From assembly GCF_009727055.1 (NCBI RefSeq), contig NC_052352.1, positions 24,780,327 through 24,844,326 of the forward strand: 64,000 nucleotides of DNA, in the 5' to 3' direction. Below the pieces are notes generated by a model. It was not told the origin of the DNA. It made no database searches and saw only the letters and a program-made list of their open reading frames with translations. Both the position numbers and the translations under genes were made by a program. The stretch comes from Benincasa hispida (Eukaryota; Streptophyta; Magnoliopsida; Cucurbitales; Cucurbitaceae). Shown here piece after piece: positions 54,166 through 64,000 of this stretch. The first letter of the stretch is position 1; each line of letters opens with the position of its first letter.

Positions 54166-55290
54166 ACTTTAGACAAATCCAATCATGTAAACCCTCTAGG
54201 AAAACATGATTGGGTTCTAGATCTTGGATGCACCTATCATATGACCTTAATGAAACCTTGGTTTAACACCTTTAAAGAAATATAAGGAGAAATGGTATAT
54301 ATGGAAAACAACTAAGGCTGTAAAATAGAAGGCATTGGCTCTATTTCCATGAAACTTAAGGATGGAACCATCAAACTTCTTAGGAATGTGAGATATGTTC
54401 CATTACTTAAGAGAAATCTAATCTCCTTAGGTATGTTAGATGCTATTGGGTTTGAATACAGGGGTAAAGGAGAAACCCTTGAGGTGCTAAAGGACTCTAA
54501 AGTAATATTAGTTGGGGAAAAGATAAATGACTTATTTGTGGTCAAAGGAGTTGAAATGATGACAGGGGCTGATGTTGCCACCACAAATGAGATCATAAAG
54601 GCTGATGTGTGGCACAAAAGGTTATCTTACATTAGTGCTAAAGGCCTAGAAGTCCTATCTAATCAAGGGATTCTCCCTAAAGGTCTCTAAGAAAATCTAA
54701 CCTTTTGTGAACACTGTGTTTTAGGGAAAGCCACAAGGCAAAGTTTCACTAAAGCACAACATACCACAAAAGCTATCCTAAACTATATACACTCTGACTT
54801 ATAGAGTCCAGCTCCTACACCTAGCCTAAGTGGCTCAAAGTATTTACTTTCTTTTACTGATGACTTCTCTAGAAAAAGTTGGGTTTACTTCCTTAAAACT
54901 AAAGACCAAGTGTTTGGTAGGTTTAAGGAATGGAAACTCATGATAGAGAAACAAACTTCTAAAGAAATTAAATACCTAAGAACTGATAATGGACTGAAAT
55001 TCTGTAGTGAAGAGTTTAACAAATTCTTTAAAGAAATAGGAATTACTAGGCATAAGACAATTAGATTCACTCCTCAACAAAATGGAGTAGCTGAAAGACT
55101 AAATAGAACAGTCATGGAAAGGGTTAGATGTCTCCTATCAGATGCAATTCTGAGTGAAAAATACTGGGTTGAGGCTAAGCTACACTATGTACACCTTAAA
55201 TAGATGTCCACATTCCTCTTTAAATTTTTTGACTCCTGAAGAAAAATGGATCACACATCTACCTAACCTAGAAAATCTAAGGGTATTTGG
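54166..55290 (+). pseudogene. copia 2 protease and integrase
   Basis: The protease active site reads WVLDLGCTYHMT (about 54210-54245): the catalytic Asp is kept, but the usual Ser after it is Leu. 54349-54690 is open with LLRNVRYVPLLKRNLISLGM and the pre-integrase WHKRLSYIS, where the usual Gly-His is Ser-Tyr, so one zinc ligand is lost while CEHC at about 54707 remains. In the integrase core the first Asp is in HSDL, followed by a stop where Trp is usual (TGG to TAG, about 54803). The second Asp is in YLRTDNGLKF and the Glu in QQNGVAERLNR, so the triad survives. Further stops and frame changes follow at 55200-55290. Confidence 0.85.
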
Positions 55291-57345
55291 ATGTGTTGGT
55301 TATATTCATCAAAATTAGGGAGGGCAGTAAAGTGTATGTTTGTAGGGTTTTCTGAGGGAGTAAAAGGATTTAAGATGTGGAATCCTATTGAGAAAAGGTT
55401 TGTTATAAAGAGAGATGTCACTTTCAGAGAAAAAGAAATATTTATGCAAAAAGAAAAGACATCTTATGAAGTTCCTAATAACCCTAATACTACTAGGATT
55501 GAGGTGGAGTCACCTAAAGTTTCTTCCACTAACCAAAACCCTTCTATAGAATTAGAAGAAGAAGAAGAGGATGCCTCAAATGAGAATACTGAAAATACTG
55601 AAGTTGTACCTAATTTAAGTCAGTATTCCTTGGCTAGGGATAGACAAAGAAGAGTGATAGTTCCTCCAACTAGGTATACTGAAACTAACTATATGAACCT
55701 AGTTTTAAATGCCACAATAGCTCCTAATGACCAAGAACCAACCATTTTTGAAGAGGCAGTAAACTGCCCTAATGCTAGGTCTTGGATTCAAGCTATTTGT
55801 GAAGAAATGGAGTCACTCACTGTCAATAATACCTGGACCCTAGCTCCTCTTCCTAAAGGGTGTAAACCTATAGCCTCTAAATGGATATGTAAACTAATGG
55901 AAGGTTCTACCAAAGAAGAAAAGCCTAGGTACAAGGCAAGGTTAGTGGCTAAAGGTTTTACTCAGAGGGAAAGAATAGACTATACTGAAACATTTTCACT
56001 AGTAGTGAAATAAACCTCTTTTAGGCTACTTTTATCTCTAGTTGCTCAATACAATCTAGAACTAGATCAACTAGATGTTAAAACTGCCTTCTTACATGGA
56101 AACTTAGATGAGGTTATCTATATGGTTCAACCTAAAGGGTTTGATGAAAAAGGAAAGGAGGACCTATACTGTCTCCTAAATAAATCAATATATGGTCTAA
56201 AACAATCCCCCAGATACTGGTAACAGAAGATTTAATGACTACATAGAGAGTATTGGATTTCAGAGAAGTTCCTATGATATTTGTTCTTATATTAATTCTA
56301 CTACCTATAAGGACAAAGTCTATTTATTATTCTATGTTGATGATATGTTACTAGCAGGAAAATCTAATGAGGATTTAACTCATGTCAAAAACCTCATAAA
56401 GAGAGAATTTGACATAAAAGACTTGGGTCAGTCTAGAAAGATCCTTGGGATTGAAATTCAAAGGGACAGAACTTCCTCAACCCTAACCATTAGTCAACTA
56501 AGCTACTGTGAAAAAATAATCAACAGATTTAATATGATAAATGCAAAACCAGTCACCATACCTATTGCTACTCATTTTAAACTTTCCTCTAAAAACTTAC
56601 CAAAAGAAACAGACATAGAATATTTGACTCAAATGCAATCAATTCCTTATAATCAAGCAATTGGGAGTCAAATGTACTTAATGATATCTACTAGACCAGA
56701 CCTATCATAAAACACTAGTCTAGTAAGTAGATACATGTCTAACCCTGGAAAAAGACATTAGGAAGCAACAAAATGAATTTTAAGATATCTAATTTGGTCT
56801 AAACAGTCAAAATTAACATTTCAAAGTACTAATGAATCAAATAAAGCCATATGGATATGTTGATTCAGATTTTGCAAGTGACCAAAGACAAAAGAAGATC
56901 TTTAACAGGTTATCTATTCTTATTTGGCCCTAATTTGTTGTGTTGGAAAGCAAATTTACAGACAATCACAGAAGCAGAATACATGGCTTTATCAGAAGCA
57001 ATTAAGAAAGCACTATGGTTAAAAAGATTGATGAAGGACTTTGGTATTAATCAAACAATAGTACAAATCTACTGTGATAACCAAAGTGTCATTCACCTTT
57101 CAAAAACCCTTAGTATCATTCAAGGACCAAACACATAGATATCAAGTATCATTTTGTAAGAGACCGAGTAGAGAAAGCAGAAGTCAAGGTGCTGAAAGTT
57201 CATACCACCGAAAACGTAGCCAACATACTTACCAAACCTATGAGTAAACTCGAGCTTGCTAACTGTCTTGGTCAGATTGGGTTTCTGCTTCCTAAAAAAA
57301 TGTGAAAACATATTAAATCCGGAAGGAGAAGAGCTTGCATGTTGA
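55291..57345 (+). pseudogene. copia 2 reverse transcriptase and RNase H
   Basis: 55291-56013 is open: KCMFVGFSEGVKGFKMWNP, an acidic linker, then RT with WIQAICEEMESLTVNNTW, ASKWICKLMEG and YKARLVAKGFTQRERIDY. A stop follows ETFSLVVK. LDQLDVKTAFLHGNLDE (motif A) and SIYGLKQSPRYW follow, then a stop and frame change at about 56220. The catalytic YVDD motif is intact in LLFYVDDMLLAG (about 56330), and 56345-56710 gives the thumb up to STRPDLS. RNase H (56840-57240) is in several frames: WKANLQTITEAEYMALSEAI, IYCDNQSVIHLSK, then DIKYHFVRDRV-like text and ANILTKPMSKLE. The copy has more catalytic residues than copia A but remains broken. Confidence 0.85.
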
Positions 57346-57349
57346 GCTT

Positions 57350-57360
57350 AAGGTGGAGAT
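57350..57360 (+). promoter_or_regulatory. polypurine tract of copia 2
   Basis: AAGGTGGAGAT directly before the 3' LTR (start TGAAG at 57362), the usual copia form. Confidence 0.85.
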
Positions 57361-57361
57361 T

Positions 57362-58129
57362 TGAAGATTATAAGCTCATAAATTCAACATTCAAGAACTA
57401 TTTCACATTTCTTTAACTTTTACAGTTAGTTATTGTAACTACTTGTATTAGAAATTAGTATAAATACTCATCATTTACAAATTTTGTAGATACAACATAC
57501 ATAGCTTCAAGAAGAACTTGAAAAAATTTGTAAAAGAAAAGAATCTGTGACTTAGCTCTTAATAAAACTCTCTCCTTCTCGTAGATGTAGGCTTCGATAG
57601 CCGAACTACGTATATCGTTGTGCATTTTCCTTCCCTTTCTTCTCATCATTTACAAGATTGAATGATAGTTTACCATTTTCTTCTTCCATCGTCTACACGA
57701 TTGCATGTTCGTTTACCTTTTCCTTCTACCATCGTCTATATGATTGCATGATTCTTCTATTCGTATACTCAAAGCAGTCGCACAGGTCAAACAAGAAGAC
57801 ATTAGGGTTAAAAGAAAGTGTAAAGAACTCAGAAGGCAGAGAACGAGAGAATCAGAGAGCAAAAGAGAGAGAAAAAATTAACTCTGCATTAATCACCCAT
57901 CAGAAAGAAAGTGTTTTCTTTCATTTTTCATCAGACAAAGAGCAGTGGTTCAAACCATGTGTAAGGCATCGGCTAGAAAATCGTGGGCACTTAATAGCTA
58001 AGTTTTCTACCAACCAAAGTATTTTTTAGGCAAAAGAACTGGACTCACGTTTGGATCAGCAAAGAAATGTCTCACAAACATTTCATCACCTAGACTGAAT
58101 TCATCAAATATCTAGAAGCAGGCCCAACA
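57362..58129 (+). mobile_element. 3' LTR of copia 2 (768 bp)
   Basis: It starts TGAAGATTATAAGC and ends CAGGCCCAACA, aligned to the 5' LTR with scattered substitutions and one 22 bp extra stretch carrying the TATA box. AATAAA in CTCTTAATAAAACTC (about 57560) may be the poly(A) signal. ORFs 57455-58029 are LTR readings. Confidence 0.92.
57458..57467 (+). promoter_or_regulatory. TATA box present only in copia 2 3' LTR
   Basis: GTATAAATAC lies inside the 22 bp that the 5' LTR lacks. Confidence 0.65.
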
Positions 58130-58415
58130 GTTACTATGTCTCTAACTTTCAAATTTGTACGGTAAGTGCTTGTGTGGCCATAGAATCCTTTTGATAATGG
58201 TGAAAAGGGTCCATGGTAATCACTTCAGGAATATATGCTTTATGATTAATGTATAGTACTGGTTTGGGAACCCGATAGATGCTCCATTTTGATTTGTCAC
58301 AAGCCGCTTGTTGGTGTAATAGTTTTTGCATGGATTTCTCAAGGGCAAAACTATACGGGCATTCTTCAACATCATCATAATTGCTCATATTGCCATAACC
58401 CAACTTCATTACCAT
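58130..58415 (-). pseudogene. DUF247 gene, N-terminal part
   Basis: The minus strand opens at 58415 (or at the internal Met MSNYDDVEECPYSF) and reads SMQKLLHQQAACDKSKWSIY, RVPKPVLYINHKAYIPEVIT and DPFHHYQKDSM, matching the N-terminal signature of DUF247 proteins (IYRVP..., Y.P....GPFHH). After that the frame departs: PHKHLPYKFES, the HKxRYL-type block, is in another frame with a stop. The copia 2 target site follows at 58130-58134. The rest of the gene is at 52508-51519. A promoter was not identified upstream. Confidence 0.85.
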
Positions 58416-58716
58416 GGAGAAGCCTAAATGAATTTAAGGTAATAAATGAAGTGAAAATAATAGAGAGTTGTGGGAAGAATTAGGATGGAATAAGAGAGGT
58501 TATATATTATTGGAACTCCGAAAAAGTCTCAAGGACACACCAACGTAAAAAAAAAAAAAAAAAAAAGGTTCTAATTTGTTCAATTTTGGCTTAGTTATAG
58601 CGGGAATTGATCTCTTTATATAATAATAATAATATGTTTTTAAAATACACATGTTAAACAAGTACCTGTATGTGTACATATTATTTTACCTTATCTTATA
58701 AAAGCCTGAGCTTATG

Positions 58717-58792
58717 TTTACAAAAATTATATCACGTGGGAGAGTAAAAACTTTTTTACAAAAATTATATCACGTGGGAGACTAAAAACTTT
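58717..58792. repeat. 38 bp tandem duplication with G-box
   Basis: Two adjacent units start TTTACAAAAATTATATCACG. Each holds CACGTG (58733-58738 and 58771-58776), the core bound by plant bZIP and bHLH factors. The units differ at one base (GAGAG/GAGAC). They lie about 300 bases upstream of the DUF247 N-terminal piece. Confidence 0.9.
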
Positions 58793-59727
58793 CAACCAGT
58801 ACATTTGAATATTTTGCCCTTAGGAATCGAAGGATAATACATTTAATTATCGTAATTAAATTACATCAACCCATCATCTTAAATTTTTGAAATATTGATT
58901 TCTATTGGTAGGATTTTCTACAAAATTCCAAACATACAAATTAGGGGACTGTTAGAAAATAAAAAGGACAATTTAAAGTAAAAAAAATTAAAAAAAAATT
59001 ATTATTATTAAATCTTATAGTTAAAGGAGAATTAAAAAATATTGGAACGAATCGAGTTTACACGTATATTCATGATGGAAGAATTTATTTTTCAACAAAA
59101 ATTTTGTGGTATATTTTTTAAATAATATTATAATTTTTAAACACTTTACAAAAAAAATATTATGTCTGAAAGTTATGTTTGTTTGGGTAAAAAAAAACAT
59201 TGTATATGTATCTACAACCATATGTTTCTCTCTTTTTTTTTAAATAAATCAAATTTAGTATATGTATGAAAAATATTTGGATGTATCTCTACTTGCATCC
59301 ATCCATGTGCAATATATTCAACTGTCCGATCATAAGTTGTCACATGAAAAAGTATTCTTTCTATAAAAAATAATAAATGTTATTTTTCTTTTATTATGGT
59401 AAGTGATGCATGAAAATAGCGTCTGGACTGCACTCAAGTATTAGTCTATATATATATATATATATATTTTTAGAAAGGTAAATTAACCTTTTTCTCTTTC
59501 TTAGAAAATAATAAATTAAGGAAATTGCATTTTTTTAAATAATAATAATAAGTGAGGTTTTTATTTTTAATAAAAGTGACGTTTTTCTCCTCTTTTTTAT
59601 AATGTTTTAAGAAATTGAATATAGTTAAATTATAATGTTGACATTTTTGTGCTGAATTAATTCAAGTTATAATATTACATTTAGAGCGGACTTCAAATAA
59701 AGAAAAATAATTCAACTTATTTATAAT

Positions 59728-59848
59728 TATAGTAAAATATTACTATATATTAGTGATTGACTGTAATAGATATTTATCCGTGTCAATAAGAGGTGTCTAT
59801 CCCGATTTATTGCAGTCTATTACTAATAGATAGTGACATTTTACTATA
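59728..59848. mobile_element. 121 bp hairpin MITE-like element
   Basis: A 44 bp terminal inverted repeat (59728-59771 and 59805-59848) starting TATAGTAAAAT, with about 9 mismatches, surrounds a 33 bp loop. It has no coding capacity. The interior TATTAGT..AATAGA and the following TTGAAAATATTTTAAAC resemble a small repeat I remember as common in cucurbit genomes. No clear target duplication is seen. Confidence 0.7.
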
Positions 59849-60600
59849 CTTGAAAATATTTTAAACAGTTTTATCTTTTATAATAATTACCCTAACATTG
59901 AACTATTAAATTTTTTTAGAGACATAAATTTTCTTTTACAAAGAGGAAAAGAAAATGAAATTATAATATTTATTTTATTTACTAAAATAACTGTTAATCT
60001 TTAAATTTGAATTTATCTATTATAGTCTTTCTGGAGAAGTGTTTTAATTTGCTAAAACAATTAAAGTTAAACTATAGTATTTAAAGGATAAGAATTGCAA
60101 TCTAATATTCCATTGCAATTAAAGCATTGGGAAAAAAACTACATTCTCTTTATTTTCTTTACAAAAGATTTAAAAGAATAATAATAAGAAGAACAAAAAA
60201 AAAAAAAAAAAAAAACTAACATTTTCAATATCATACAATAAAATTATATTATAATTTAATTTTTAGCTGTAGGATGATTACTTTATAATTTAAATTAAAA
60301 ATAGAATCTTTCACGTGGTTCACGTGTGTCTTTTGAGAAAATATATAACACTCTTTTTTTTGGTTTAGGTTGCATGACACTCTTCTCTATTCGCATTTTA
60401 TATTTTAAAATAAATATTGTCAACCAGATTAATTTGTCACTCTTTTGGATTTATATTGTAGTGGTAAATTTTTTTTAAATAGAAAAATTACTGAAGATAT
60501 TTTCAAATATAGAAAAATATCACATTCTATCAGTGATAGACATTAATTAGATACTTTAGAATAACGTATCAAATTCCATTGCAAATTAATGGCAATTATA

Positions 60601-61988
60601 AGGCGGCTATTGTTTTTCTCAACCAAAACTCCAAATGCCTTAAGTGAGATCTCTCTTTAGATGAGATTCAAGAAAGACTTGGGTACATATTGTTTTAGTA
60701 CATTGGAGACCATAACTCTAAGTTTTCTTTATATACTAGTTCAATTATGATTTCCAATAAACCCTAATTAACTAGGAAGAGCTTCTATCCATTAAGTCCA
60801 TACTCTAGATCACATAATATGACCAAATCTAATAACCCAATGTGGTAAATTAATTAGCCTGATGCTTGTCTGACGCTCGCCTGGCGCTATAAGGCAGAAT
60901 GTGTAGTGTTGCAACGTTACCTGTAGCGACGCAACATTTGGAAGTTTGCACAATGCTAGCATTGCAACGCTCATCCTAGCGTTGCGATGCTGTGATGATT
61001 TCTATAAATATCTCCCTTCATCTTTAGGTCAAAATTTGCTAAATTTTGGAGGCTAAACTGATGGAGGCCGAAGTTAAGCTTCAATCTTCTTCTTTTCCCT
61101 TCAGATTTTAGTATCTTTAGGTTAGTTTTTCTTTTTGTTTTGGGTTGTAATTGATGGATTGGATATGTATCTCAAATCTGTCTATGAATTAAGAGGTAAC
61201 GCCTATCTAATTTCTTTGAACAAGAGCCCTATATTTAATTTCTTGAAGGTTTTCTAATTAATTTAACTGAATTGTTGTGAACTCTTTGGGATGATTTGAT
61301 TGAATCTTATGGAATTTTTATAAATTGATCTGAAAAATTAGTTTATTGAAATTATTTTTTGCCAAATCATCCTAGCCTATGCATATATTGATTGATTTAG
61401 TTGAGCATATTAGGATCGCATGTGTAAATTCTAGACTTTTTTTTTTTTTTACAAAACTTGTATATGCCCTAATATAGACTTTTCCAAATAAATCATGCTA
61501 TAAGATATGGCTTTTCTGGCTTGTATCATGCGTCAACAATTGAACCCTTTTGTAATGCAATTCAATTTTAACTTGTATGTTACTAAAAATGAAGAGTTGT
61601 AAATTGAATTAATGGTTTAATATCAAATATGGCTAATTGGGCTATTAGATTTTCTAATAGGTTGAGGAGTTGATAGATTCAGTGTGATTAATTGATGCCT
61701 AATGAAAAAAATTGCATAGGAAACTCTCTCTTGCTCTAGAAATTAGATAGACTCCTATTCTAGATTACATTTACCCCTTTTATTTAATTTTACATATTTA
61801 TCTTTTTCACACCAAACCCCCCATTCATCGCTCTAGTTAGGAAATTAACTTAATGAAACAAATCATGTTTTCCTACGAATCGACTCGGACTTATCATTGT
61901 TGCTACATTTCAATAGTAATAGGAGTAGTTCGGTATATACAAATTTTTTTTTGATCAAGTTCGAAGCTTATTAACAACGTAAGTTTCA
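60601..61988 (+). mobile_element. probable 5' LTR of gypsy-type element E
   Basis: The right boundary is set by the tRNA-Asp-like primer site just downstream, with ..CGTAAGTTTCA taken as the LTR end. The left boundary is a guess. A TATA box (61002) and a following CTTTAG..TTTTGG transcript-like region support LTR identity. No protein is encoded. Confidence 0.5.
61002..61010 (+). promoter_or_regulatory. TATA box of element E LTR
   Basis: CTATAAATATCTCCCTTC, in the usual position before the U5-like part. Confidence 0.5.
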
Positions 61989-62001
61989 GGCTTGTAAAAA
62001 A

Positions 62002-62019
62002 TGGTGTCATTACCGAGGA
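62002..62019 (+). promoter_or_regulatory. decayed tRNA-Asp primer binding site (element E)
   Basis: TGGTGTCATTACCGAGGA matches 13 of 18 bases of TGGCGCCGTTGCCGGGGA. All five differences are C to T or G to A, as expected from deamination of methylated cytosine. Confidence 0.75.
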
Positions 62020-62106
62020 AGCCATTGACGTTCCGTTAGTTAAATTTCTAGTTAGAGTATTCTTTTGCTTTTTATTTTTTTTCCTTTTTGTGTCAGTGTT
62101 TTAAGC

Positions 62107-62871
62107 ATGGACAGATATCATCCACAAGGATGGGAATAATCGAGTAGAGAATCTCGACTTAGTGACGAGGTTCGTGATCTCTGAGGTCAACTTGCTAAGT
62201 TAACTTCTTTGGTTAGTCAGTTAGTTGAAGGTAACCCACAGCAGATGCAAGGACGTAGAATTGATCACCATAAGCAAGCATGCCTAAGTTTGCAATGGAA
62301 CCTTATGCCACGAGACTACTCCATGGGAGAGTATCCTAGTTATATGGATGATGACTTTCATCGGCCTAGATGGGAGGAGTCTTATGGCTATGGAAACCTA
62401 GGATGGGACTAGATCCATTATGATTCACAATACCTTGCTACATCCGACATGACGATGCATGCTCACACCTCCGACTCAGGTATGGAGTTAGAAGATGTGA
62501 TTAGACAACTTGTTATTAACAATATTGTTTTTTAATAGAAGATCCGCGACCTCCAGGAGAGCTTTAGTTTTCAAACTGAGGTTGGAGCTGATCTTCAAAG
62601 TTTGAGAGACTCAATCACTCAACCTTCTGATTCAATTGAAAGAGGATGAGAACCCCTATTATACAAATCTTATGACATCACCGAGGTGTGCAACAATGAG
62701 GTAATCTATGTCGATATTGATGATGAGTTAGAGGATAACGTGCCATGTTTAAGACCAGCTTGTGGGGACTATGGAGAATCTGAGCCTAAACTCGTCTATT
62801 TCCAAGTGATAGAATTAGAGGTTGAAAAACCTCGCCCTGTTCTGCCATCTGGTATATCGTATATTTTTTAG
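62107..62871 (+). pseudogene. ORF of element E, decayed by in-frame stops
   Basis: One continuous frame from ATG 62107 (about 90 bases after the primer site) to 62871, with several in-frame stops (for example after PQGWE, after VRDL, after GYGNLGWD and after NNIVF). Recognisable parts are SRLSDEVRDL, QLAKLTSLVSQLVEGNPQQM, RDYSMGEYPSYMDDDFHRP and a heptad-like LQSLRDSITQPSDSI. Acidic text VIYVDIDDELEDNVP lies near the end. By position it is a gag-like first ORF. I do not recognise a standard capsid or zinc knuckle, and no pol follows, so the element looks non-autonomous. Confidence 0.6.
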
Positions 62872-63758
62872 TTTTGTTCTTCTTGTTCTCAAGAATCAAT
62901 TGAGTCAGTTGAGTTAGAATCTTTATTTTATGAAGAGCCAGTCCTTGAGTCTTTTGATTCTTTCTTTTTACCTTTTTTTTTTTTACTAATATGAAAAATA
63001 CCAAATTCGACCTGTCTGGTTCTCTTCAAAACGATGAAGAGCCTTATAGCCTTATCGGGCTATATTGACTCATCCAAAAAGGGACTAGAGAAATACGAGA
63101 ATTTCTTTGTGCTTTGACAAGGAACAGATCACATCTAGCAATTTATGTGAAAAATTTTCCCTTCCTAGAGGGAGCTAGGTGAAAAATTTACTACTTTCTT
63201 TATTTGTTTTCTAGATTAGCTTTCTTTTTATTAATTTTTTTTTTGTAGGGACGACCTAGAGGAAAGGAGCATCTTTTTTAGAGGCAAGCCCGACACCACC
63301 ATCTAGTACGCAATTATGGTTTTAGGGGAAGTTTTCTGTTCCCTTGAACTTTTTCATTTTTGAGCTTTACTTGAGATACATTGGGGACAATGTATTATTT
63401 TAAGTTTGGGGTAAGGTATCTGTTGGGTAATTTTTATATTAGCTTGGGGTCCTTGAGCACTGCGTTCGGATAATGTTGTGTGCTTGATTGCCTTGTTAGC
63501 TTGTTTGCTCTATTGTTATCATGATAGCCTATGATGCACTATTCTTATGATGAAATTTTCATGAAAGAACGTTAGGAATGCATGATCATGATTGTTAGCC
63601 CAAATTATTATCATAATTTTTTTGTTTTTGTCTTTTGCATCTTTAAGTCATTGCTTTTGCAAAATTAGTGTCTTGCATGCTTAGAGTTGGGTTATCTTGT
63701 TATTACTTCTGTTGTCACCACAAAAGGTCCACCTTTGACTTAGGAGTAACCATGTTTG
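62872..63758 (+). other. 3' part of element E, non-coding
   Basis: Decayed continuation of the ORF to about 63080, then non-coding sequence with GGCAAGCCCGACACCACCATC (about 63283) and ACATTGGGGACAATGTATTA followed by TTTAAGTTTGGGGTAAGG (about 63380-63415). These are features I associate with the 3' ends of plant gypsy elements. No 3' LTR is visible before copia LTR-A starts. Confidence 0.55.
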
Positions 63759-64000
63759 TGTTGGATTTTATGTCCTAAAAATCATAGTTTGTAAATTAAT
63801 AAACATATTCTGTTTTATTATTAGATAAAGTTGTTATTGAAATTGTAATCTTGAATCCAATAAACTAAGATCCTGGGGCTATTTAATGTAGTTTGAACTT
63901 TATGTAGTGACATAAAGGTGGATCAAGTTCAAATATATAACCAAAATGGTCTATATGAATAAGGTTGGGCGCTTTATTCTGGGGACATTATGGATGTGGC
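63759..64000 (+). mobile_element. start of a copia LTR-A, cut by window edge
   Basis: It begins TGTTGGATTTTATGTCC and follows the reverse of 4846-4600 closely. Whether it is solo or part of a full element lies outside the window. Confidence 0.9.

Larger units (their letters stand above)
52514..58129 (+). mobile_element. Ty1/copia element 2, structurally complete but coding-defective
   Basis: It has LTR (52514-53258), Met primer site, gag, protease, integrase, RT, RNase H, polypurine tract and LTR (57362-58129). The flanks are GTTAT (52509-52513) and GTTAC (58130-58134), a 5 bp target duplication with one change. It inserted into the DUF247 gene in the opposite orientation. The domain order is that of Ty1/copia. 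The gag start, LTR lengths and RT resemble the Tork/Tnt1-like group, by memory. It is 5.6 kb, about the usual size. Confidence 0.92.
58416..60600. other. AT-rich intergenic spacer
   Basis: No gene is seen. Contents: poly-A near 58549-58566, a 38 bp tandem duplication (58717-58792), a TA dinucleotide run (about 59448-59467), a hairpin MITE-like element (59728-59848), poly-A at about 60197-60215, and a CTATCAGTGATAGACATT segment at about 60527 that resembles the interior of the hairpin element. The minus ORF 59021-59221 is Phe/Lys-rich and unsupported. Confidence 0.7.

Noticed and set aside
62209..62871. Intact host gene of unknown function
   Set aside because: The frame contains several stops, begins just after a primer site and lies in an LTR context, so it is a retroelement ORF.

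Overview
This window is repeat-dense plant nuclear DNA made almost entirely of old, nested LTR retrotransposons, plus one recognisable host gene that is itself broken. The gag and pol peptides are of the Ty1/copia and Ty3/gypsy (Athila/Tat-like) types of flowering plants. Several of them (a copia gag opening MTSSLDQLLASEKLN, a long LTR opening TGTTGGATTTTATG, a hairpin MITE rich in TATTAGT) resemble what I remember from Cucurbitaceae. I therefore favour a cucurbit, with moderate confidence and without a search. No intact gene, rRNA, tRNA or CRISPR array was seen.

Layout. 1-10031: a + strand gypsy element (G1) with broken gag, protease, RT, RNase H and integrase, cut in its RNase H by a solo copia LTR (2877-4846, minus), then a non-coding 3' region, a polypurine tract and an LTR. 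10043-16116: a minus-strand gypsy fragment (G2) and several LTR pieces with a tRNA-Asp primer site. 16117-27293: a decayed copia element (copia A) whose 5' part sits in a large, about 3 kb inverted repeat next to an N gap. 27294-34660: a minus-strand gypsy element (G3) with a 2.4 kb insertion in its protease. 34661-43998: a + strand gypsy derivative (G4) with LTR, primer site and gag, no pol, and a long frame-broken third ORF in the env-like position. 43999-49885: LTR fragments, including a solo LTR with a perfect CATAC target duplication. 49886-51355: a minus-strand copia gag remnant with its LTR. 51519-58415: a minus-strand DUF247 (UPF0481-type) gene, broken and split by a complete but defective copia element (copia 2, 52514-58129). 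58416-60600: AT-rich spacer with a 121 bp hairpin MITE-like element. 60600-63758: remains of another gypsy-type element with a tRNA-Asp-like primer site. 63759-64000: the start of another copia A LTR.

The window also carries assembly artefacts: a Nextera mate-pair junction adapter inside the G1 RT, two single-N joins with duplicated flanks, and a 25-N gap whose neighbourhood looks like an inverted contig. These matter more to a user than any single ORF. I found no convincing new biological system. The most useful biology is the DUF247 disruption, the presence/absence of the third ORF among related gypsy copies, and an LTR promoter deletion.
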